Shown piece after piece: positions 1 through 4,355 of a stretch of 7,246 nt of DNA (its first letter is position 1; each line of letters starts with the position of its first letter). The translations under genes and the position numbers were made by a program. The notes under the pieces were generated by a model. That model saw only the letters and a program-made list of their open reading frames with translations, had not been told where the DNA came from and ran no database searches. The DNA comes from Bacteroidota bacterium. GTDB lineage: Bacteria; Bacteroidota; Ignavibacteria; T3Sed10-11. The DNA lies in contig SKXH01000009.1 of NCBI GenBank assembly GCA_007128495.1, positions 1-7,246 on the forward strand, given 5' to 3'.

Positions 1-1616
1 GTTACGTTAAACCATTCGGCAATGTGCCCGATCGTATCTCCACGCCGGACTGTATATTCAATCTTTTCTCTGCCATCGGTAGATATAGTCGTTCTCCGCT
101 GCTGCTGTGTTGTCCGTCGCGGTTGCGTAGCAGTCCGTGTTTGTTGTGCCTGTGCAGTCTGGCGCTGATGCCGTTCGTATGCCTCGCGGGAGACGGGAAC
201 CATAATTGTTTGCCCGATAGAAATACGATGGACATTGCGAATTTCATTCGTCTGCTGAATCAACCCCAATGGAACACCATAGCGCCGTGCGATCTGACCG
301 AGCGTTTCACCGCTTCGAACGCGGTGCACAATCCAGTCTCGCCTGTCTTCTTCAGGTACTCCGGCAAATCGTTCTTCAAATTCTTCTTTCGTGCCTTCGG
401 GAATACGCAGCCGGTAGCCGAGCTTCCCCGGCGGGGTGTATCCCTGAAGTAATTCGGGATTGAGTTCCGCCATAACGTCATAGGTCGTACCGGCACACTC
501 GGCAAGCACACTTAAACTAACACTGCCGTCTATTTCAACAAATTCAAATGGAATTTTATCGGCCGGTTCTATTCCTTCAAATCCATATTTTTCAGGATTC
601 ATTCCCATTAACGTTACTGCAATATATTGGGGCACGTAATTTCTTGTTTCGCGCGGAAGGAATCGCCTCATCTCCCAAAAGTCTCTCGATCCGCTGCGGG
701 AAATTGCACGGTTAATACGGCCTGCACCTGCATTATACGCACCAAGAGCAAGATACCAGTCATTGTACCGTTCATATAAATCGCGCATATGACGTGCAGC
801 GGCACGGGTTGCCTTTTCAACGTCGCGGCGCTCGTCATACCACCAGCCAACATTTAATCCGTATAAACGTCCGGTACTTCTCATAAACTGCCACATACCG
901 ACCGCGCCGGCCCACGAACGGGCGTTGGGATTTAACCCGCTTTCCATCATAGTAAGATAAATCAATTCTGCAGGGACACCCTCTTCTTCGAGGATAGGTG
1001 CCATTATCGGAAAATATTTTCCCTTTCGGTACAGCCAACGTTCAAAGTGTTCACGGCCTCTTCCCGATTGATAAAAAGCGAGATTGCGCTCGACATGTTC
1101 ATTAATATCCAGCGGTATTGTGGTTGTAATTTCAGGTTCATCGACAATTACTTCATCCGTTTCGATTTCATCAACTTCGCTTGCTAATTTTTCGCGCAGC
1201 GCAAAGACCGAACTTTCGGGACCGAGTTCATCTATCAATTCAATATACCGTTCATAATCTTCAATGATCCGATGAGAGAGCACAATAAATTCCTCGTTTT
1301 CTTCTACATCAAGATGATAACTGATTTCATTGAGCTGCTCGATCGCTTCTTCGAACAACGATTGGGCATATAATGTATCGCCTTCGGTGACGGCATGCTG
1401 CGCATTAATATAGATGAGATGAACACCTTTCAACATTTCGTCAAGCAGTATTTCATCATCGGCATACAGCGTATCCGGTTCTTTTTCTTGAGTCACATCT
1501 TTTTCTTCAGCATGTGTTTCTGGTTCCGGTTTTTCTTTCTGGGTGGATGAAAAGAAAGAACATCCTGCAAAGAGAAACATCACAATAAACAACAGGTGAA
1601 GTGGTATCCGTCTCAT
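1..1616 (-). CDS. mltD: MltD-like membrane-bound lytic murein transglycosylase (SLT/GH23 domain plus LysM repeats), lipoprotein, 3' end outside window
   Basis: The frame stays open for 538 codons from the ATG at 1616 to the window edge. The product should cleave the MurNAc-GlcNAc bond of peptidoglycan without water, leaving 1,6-anhydro-MurNAc ends. Residues 1-19 form a lipoprotein signal: RR, a hydrophobic stretch and lipobox LFAGC with Cys19. Residue +2 is Ser, which by the E. coli rule would favour the outer membrane. Residues 20-180 are acidic and mostly helical in character, with no domain I recognise. The SLT domain spans about 200-340: catalytic Glu225 in the MMESG motif, then GAVGMWQF, AYNAG at 293-297, and ETRNYVP from 323. 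A degenerate LysM-like segment lies at about 357-410. A clear LysM covers about 429-475, a Thr/Gln/Arg-rich linker about 478-519, and a second LysM starts at 520 and is cut off. The order matches MltD; more LysM units may follow outside. The start is supported by the AGAGGA site and by the signal peptide beginning immediately. Confidence 0.93.
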   Translation of the reverse strand, partial: MRRIPLHLLFIVMFLFAGCSFFSSTQKEKPEPETHAEEKDVTQEKEPDTLYADDEILLDEMLKGVHLIYINAQHAVTEGDTLYAQSLFEEAIEQLNEISYHLDVEENEEFIVLSHRIIEDYERYIELIDELGPESSVFALREKLASEVDEIETDEVIVDEPEITTTIPLDINEHVERNLAFYQSGRGREHFERWLYRKGKYFPIMAPILEEEGVPAELIYLTMMESGLNPNARSWAGAVGMWQFMRSTGRLYGLNVGWWYDERRDVEKATRAAARHMRDLYERYNDWYLALGAYNAGAGRINRAISRSGSRDFWEMRRFLPRETRNYVPQYIAVTLMGMNPEKYGFEGIEPADKIPFEFVEIDGSVSLSVLAECAGTTYDVMAELNPELLQGYTPPGKLGYRLRIPEGTKEEFEERFAGVPEEDRRDWIVHRVRSGETLGQIARRYGVPLGLIQQTNEIRNVHRISIGQTIMVPVSREAYERHQRQTAQAQQTRTATQPRRTTQQQRRTTISTDGREKIEYTVRRGDTIGHIAEWFNV

Positions 1617-1622
1617 CTACAA

Positions 1623-1628
1623 TCCTCT
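1623..1628 (-). promoter_or_regulatory. Shine-Dalgarno sequence of the lytic transglycosylase gene
   Basis: On the minus strand AGAGGA lies 6 bases before the ATG at 1616, a near-ideal sequence and spacing. It fixes the start of the transglycosylase. The other two starts visible in the window (carboxylase, AMP nucleosidase) have no comparable purine-rich site. Confidence 0.75.
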
Positions 1629-1680
1629 ATTTATATGGTTTGATATTTTTGTGGGTTGTTTTCTAAAAAATTATTTAAAA

Positions 1681-1709
1681 AATATAAAACTGTTTAATCT
1701 TAAATTCAA
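1681..1709 (-). promoter_or_regulatory. Candidate sigma70-type promoter for the lytic transglycosylase
   Basis: On the minus strand TTGAAT (1709-1704) is followed after exactly 17 bases by TATATT (1686-1681). That gives 4/6 and 5/6 matches to the -35 and -10 consensus at optimal spacing. Transcription would start near 1674 and leave a leader of about 58 bases before the ATG. The surrounding DNA is very AT-rich, so chance matches are likely. The placement upstream of an otherwise promoterless gene is the main support. Confidence 0.45.
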
Positions 1710-1716
1710 GTTTAAG
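1699..1716. repeat. Small inverted repeat overlapping the candidate -35 of the transglycosylase
   Basis: CTTAAA (1699-1704) and TTTAAG (1711-1716) are perfect inverted 6-base arms around a 6-base centre. The dyad covers the -35 hexamer called above, where a repressor or activator site could sit. In DNA this AT-rich, a dyad of this size can arise by chance. Confidence 0.25.
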
Positions 1717-1763
1717 TACAATATTTTATAGTTAATTATGGTTATCGGTTAATATTTTTTATT

Positions 1764-1788
1764 AAAAAATTATTGTATTTAGTACAAT
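1764..1788 (-). terminator. Weak candidate intrinsic terminator after the carboxylase gene
   Basis: Ten bases after the carboxylase stop codon, the minus strand reads ATTGTA, a 5-base loop (CTAAA), TACAAT, then AA and six T (1769-1764). The geometry, a stem followed by a T run directly downstream of a stop, is that of a Rho-independent terminator. The 6-bp stem holds only one G-C pair and would be unstable alone. The T run is also part of a second AT-only inverted repeat (1754-1770). Confidence 0.35.
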
Positions 1789-1798
1789 TTTCAATTTG

Positions 1799-3346
1799 TT
1801 ACAGTGGTATATTACCGTGTTTCTTTTTGGGGTTGCGGTCGACTTTCGTATCGAGCATATTTAAAGCCCGTATAAGCCGCGGCCTTGTTTCGACCGGTTC
1901 GATGACATCGTCTACATATCCTCTTTCAGCCGCAATGTACGGATTTGCGAATTTTTGTCGGAATTCACTCACTTTTTGTTCCAGCGCCTTTTCTTTATCT
2001 TCCGCCTGTTCGATCTGTTTACGGAATATTACCTCAACCGCCCCTTTCGGCCCCATCACTGCAATTTCCGCCGATGGCCACGCATAGTTGATATCGCCCC
2101 GAATATGTTTTGAGTTCATAACATCATACGCCCCGCCGTACGCTTTACGCGTAATAACCGTGATTTTAGGAACAGTTGCCTCGCAAAAGGCATATAATAA
2201 CTTGGCACCGTGTTTTATTATGCCCCGCCATTCCTGATCGGTTCCGGGTAAAAATCCCGGTACATCCTCAAATACAACAAGCGGTATATTAAATGCATCG
2301 CAAAACCGCACAAAACGAGCTCCTTTTATAGATGAATCTATATCAAGCACCCCCGCCAGCACAGCGGGTTGGTTCGCCACGATACCGGCCGGCCGGCCGC
2401 CCAATCGGCCGAACCCGACGACAATATTCGGTGCATATAACTCGTGCACCTCAAAAAACTCTTTATTGTCAAGAATCGCTGTAATGATATCTTTAATATC
2501 ATACGGTTTGTTCGGGTTATCGGGGATAATAGACTGCAAATTCTGTTCCATTCTGTTGGGATCGTCGTCTGTTTCAATAAATGGAGGATCATCGAGATTA
2601 TTCGAAGGAATGTAACTTATCAACTTCCTTATATTTTGCAAACATTCGATCTCATTTTCACAGGCAAAATGAGCAACGCCGCTTTTTGTGGCGTGGGTCA
2701 ATGCACCCCCAAGATCCTCGAACGATACATTTTCATGGGTAACGGTTTTAACCACATTCGGCCCGGTAACAAACATATGACTGCTGTTTTTTACCATAAG
2801 AATGAAATCTGTTATAGCGGGAGAATACACGGCACCACCTGCACACGGTCCCATCACCGCCGATATTTGCGGTATGACGCCTGAAGCGAGTGTATTTTTA
2901 AGAAATATATCCGCATAGCCACCGAGACTTACTACTCCTTCCTGAATACGCGCACCGCCGGAATCGTTCAACCCGATTACCGGCGCCCCCACCTTCATCG
3001 CCATATCCATGATCTTACAAATCTTTTCTGCATGTGCTTCTGAAAGTGAGCCACCGAACACCGTAAAATCCTGACTATACACAAATACTTTTCTCCCCTC
3101 GATCGTCCCATGTCCCGTAACAACACCGTCACCGAGATAGCGCTGCTTCTCAAGACCGAAATCATGTGACCGGTGCCTGACAAGCATATCAATCTCTTCA
3201 AAACTTCCTTCGTCAAGCAGTATATCGAGACGTTCCCGTGCCGAAAGTTTACCTTTTTCATGCTGGGCTTGTATTCGCTTTTCACCGCCGCCGAGCTTGG
3301 CTTTTTCTTTCAGTTTTCGTAATTGATCTATTTTATCGTTTGCCAT
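1799..3346 (-). CDS. pccB: Acyl-CoA carboxylase carboxyltransferase (beta) subunit, propionyl-CoA carboxylase / methylmalonyl-CoA decarboxylase family
   Basis: This complete 515-residue cytoplasmic protein has the usual length of PccB/MmdA proteins. It transfers a carboxyl group between carboxybiotin and propionyl-CoA, giving or consuming (S)-methylmalonyl-CoA. The N-terminal crotonase-fold half (about 20-255) shows GGGEKRI, KLSARERLDILLD, NDSGGARIQEG (127-137) and MGPCAGGAVYSPA, with Gly170-Gly171 at the position of the acyl-CoA oxyanion-hole glycines. The C-terminal half (about 256-500) shows FEDVPGFLPGTDQE and AYGGAYDVM, with Gly405-Ala406 for the biotin carbonyl. Asp408 occupies the acyl-selectivity position that is Asp in propionyl-CoA carboxylases. 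The tail KKKHGNIPL is typical. The ATG at 3346 fits family starts, though no Shine-Dalgarno is visible. No biotin carboxylase, biotin carrier, epimerase or mutase gene is in the window, so carboxylase and sodium-pumping decarboxylase roles cannot be separated. The family call is very firm; the symbol is tentative. Confidence 0.95.
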   Translation of the reverse strand: MANDKIDQLRKLKEKAKLGGGEKRIQAQHEKGKLSARERLDILLDEGSFEEIDMLVRHRSHDFGLEKQRYLGDGVVTGHGTIEGRKVFVYSQDFTVFGGSLSEAHAEKICKIMDMAMKVGAPVIGLNDSGGARIQEGVVSLGGYADIFLKNTLASGVIPQISAVMGPCAGGAVYSPAITDFILMVKNSSHMFVTGPNVVKTVTHENVSFEDLGGALTHATKSGVAHFACENEIECLQNIRKLISYIPSNNLDDPPFIETDDDPNRMEQNLQSIIPDNPNKPYDIKDIITAILDNKEFFEVHELYAPNIVVGFGRLGGRPAGIVANQPAVLAGVLDIDSSIKGARFVRFCDAFNIPLVVFEDVPGFLPGTDQEWRGIIKHGAKLLYAFCEATVPKITVITRKAYGGAYDVMNSKHIRGDINYAWPSAEIAVMGPKGAVEVIFRKQIEQAEDKEKALEQKVSEFRQKFANPYIAAERGYVDDVIEPVETRPRLIRALNMLDTKVDRNPKKKHGNIPL

Positions 3347-3385
3347 AGGTATTCATTCGTATTAGTGAGAAGATACATAAGTGTT

Positions 3386-3414
3386 ATGATAATTATTTAC
3401 TGCTTGATAATCAA
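3386..3414 (-). promoter_or_regulatory. Candidate sigma70-type promoter for the carboxylase gene
   Basis: On the minus strand TTGATT (3414-3409) and TATCAT (3391-3386) are separated by exactly 17 bases, matching the -35 and -10 consensus at 4/6 and 5/6. Transcription would begin near 3379, leaving a leader of about 33 bases before the ATG at 3346. This is the best-placed promoter candidate in the divergent gap for the minus-strand gene. Confidence 0.45.
3404..3414. repeat. 11-base palindrome over the -35 of the carboxylase promoter
   Basis: TTGAT-A-ATCAA is a perfect dyad with 5-base arms around one base, exactly overlapping the -35 hexamer of the candidate carboxylase promoter. Size and position suit an operator, but no regulator is identifiable and the arms are short. 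Confidence 0.3.
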
Positions 3415-3439
3415 CGTCCGGTTTACGATAGCCCCGAGG

Positions 3440-3470
3440 TTGATTTATATAATATAAATTACGATACTAT
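3440..3470 (+). promoter_or_regulatory. Candidate promoter region of the AMP nucleosidase gene
   Basis: Two readings are possible. A perfect TATAAT lies at 3448-3453, but the best upstream -35 match is poor and too far away (about 20 bases). Alternatively TTGATT (3440-3445) is followed after 17 bases by GATACT (3463-3468), 4/6 each. Either would start transcription some 45-60 bases before the ATG at 3519. The region is AT-rich and the exact promoter cannot be fixed by eye. Confidence 0.3.
3443..3459. repeat. 17-base perfect AT palindrome in the divergent promoter region
   Basis: ATTTATAT-A-ATATAAAT has 8-base arms around one base, made only of A and T. It lies in the 172-base gap between the divergent carboxylase and AMP nucleosidase genes and includes a TATAAT on the plus strand. 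It could be a regulator site, or simply a melting-prone promoter core. Confidence 0.35.
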
Positions 3471-3518
3471 ATTCCAATCTGATATAAGCACGACTATTTA
3501 TAAATTTACAAGATTATC

Positions 3519-4292
3519 ATGAAAACAAAACTCGACATCGCAAAGAACTGGCTGCCGCGGTATACCGGAACACCGATCGATGAGTTCGGCGACTATATGT
3601 TATTAACAAACTTCCATAATTATTTAGAAAGTTTTGCCGAACGGTTCGACTGCGACATTCGGGGCGAAGGCAGACCGATGCAAACCGCAACGAATTCAAA
3701 CGGTTTGACGATGATAAACTTTGGCATGGGCTCCGCCAATGCAGCGACACTTATGGATCTGCTGGTGGCGCGAAAACCGAGCGGTGTTTTATTTCTCGGT
3801 AAATGCGGCGGCTTGAAAAAATCCACCGAGATCGGACACTTTATTCTTCCGATAGCCGCTATCCGCGGTGACGGCACCAGCGATGATTACATGCCCGGAG
3901 AAGTACCGGCGCTTCCTTCCTTTAAACTGCATAAATTTGTATCCGAAAAAATTATAGACCACGGACAAGAATACCGAACGGGTGTTATCTACACAACAAA
4001 CCGCCGTGTGTGGGAATGGGATGTCAAGTTCAAACAATATTTAAAACAGCTCGCCACCATCGGCATCGATATGGAAACCGCCACTATATTTATCGTGGGA
4101 TTGGTTAATGAAATACCCCGCGGTGCATTGCTTCTCGTATCGGATGTGCCGATGATTCCCGAAGGTATCAAAACCGAGGAATCAGATAAAATGGTTACCG
4201 AAAAGTATGTAGACTTACATTTGCGTATCGGAATAGAGGCAATGACGGAACTCGGTGAAAAAGGCGAGCCGATCAAGCATTTCAGGTATTGA
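3519..4292 (+). CDS. amn: AMP nucleosidase (short, single-domain form)
   Basis: This complete 257-residue protein should hydrolyse AMP to adenine and ribose 5-phosphate in the cytoplasm, feeding purine salvage and controlling the adenylate pool. It has the nucleoside phosphorylase (PNP/UDP) fold. Visible landmarks are INFGMGSANAATLMDLL (66-82), the phosphate-site-like LFLGKCGG (91-98), LPIAAIRGDGTSDDY, IYTTNRRVWEWD, the Met185-Glu186 pair in IDMETATIF that binds the ribose in this fold, and LLLVSDVPMIPEGIKTEESD with Ser208-Asp209, where the catalytic Asp of the fold lies. The sequence resembles the short AMN-type proteins of Bacteroidota throughout. It lacks the N-terminal regulatory domain of the roughly 480-residue E. 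coli enzyme, so the allosteric ATP/phosphate control known there need not apply. The ATG at 3519 gives the family-typical beginning (WLPRYTGTPIDEFG); no strong Shine-Dalgarno precedes it. It stands alone, divergent from the carboxylase and convergent with the efflux gene. MTA/SAH nucleosidase is the nearest alternative, but the sequence fits AMN better. Confidence 0.92.
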   Translation: MKTKLDIAKNWLPRYTGTPIDEFGDYMLLTNFHNYLESFAERFDCDIRGEGRPMQTATNSNGLTMINFGMGSANAATLMDLLVARKPSGVLFLGKCGGLKKSTEIGHFILPIAAIRGDGTSDDYMPGEVPALPSFKLHKFVSEKIIDHGQEYRTGVIYTTNRRVWEWDVKFKQYLKQLATIGIDMETATIFIVGLVNEIPRGALLLVSDVPMIPEGIKTEESDKMVTEKYVDLHLRIGIEAMTELGEKGEPIKHFRY

Positions 4293-4351
4293 AGCAAAAC
4301 GATTACGTGAAAAATTCTTTAAAAATTATTCTATCCATAATCGTTTTGCTT
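4292..4351. terminator. Long inverted repeat between convergent genes, probable bidirectional terminator
   Basis: AAGCAAAACGATTA (4292-4305) and TAATCGTTTTGCTT (4338-4351) are perfect 14-base inverted arms around a 32-base AT-rich loop. The left arm starts at the last base of the AMP nucleosidase stop codon and the right arm ends 4 bases before the efflux-gene stop, so the structure fills the gap. Because it is symmetric, it can act on transcripts from both sides. The long loop and the broken T tract (TTTTGCTTTC) are not canonical for a Rho-independent terminator, so it may instead protect mRNA 3' ends. Confidence 0.6.
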
Positions 4352-4355
4352 TCAC

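Noticed and set aside
24..452. 142-codon plus-strand open frame, with several other small frames on both strands of 1-1040
   Set aside because: They overlap the transglycosylase, whose frame carries a full domain series. Their translations show no domain, no signal peptide with a matching start site, and the biased composition of antisense or shifted frames.
1754..1770. AT-only inverted repeat (six T, ATT, six A) as an independent terminator or operator
   Set aside because: It is made only of A/T runs in very AT-rich DNA and its T run is already part of the weak terminator called after the carboxylase.
1617..1798. Possible small RNA or small gene in the 182-base gap
   Set aside because: No open frame with a start and ribosome binding site, and no structured GC-containing stem was found; only promoter-like and terminator-like AT-rich signals are seen.
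2385..2398. 14-base GC-only self-complementary run (repeated CCGG/GGCC)
   Set aside because: It lies inside the carboxylase and is explained by the codons for the conserved Gly-Gly-Arg-Pro-Ala-Gly segment; no sign of a repeat element or site.
2444..2884. 146-codon plus-strand frame opposite the carboxylase
   Set aside because: It is antisense to the highly conserved carboxyltransferase core, has no ribosome binding site, and its translation is unlike any family I know.
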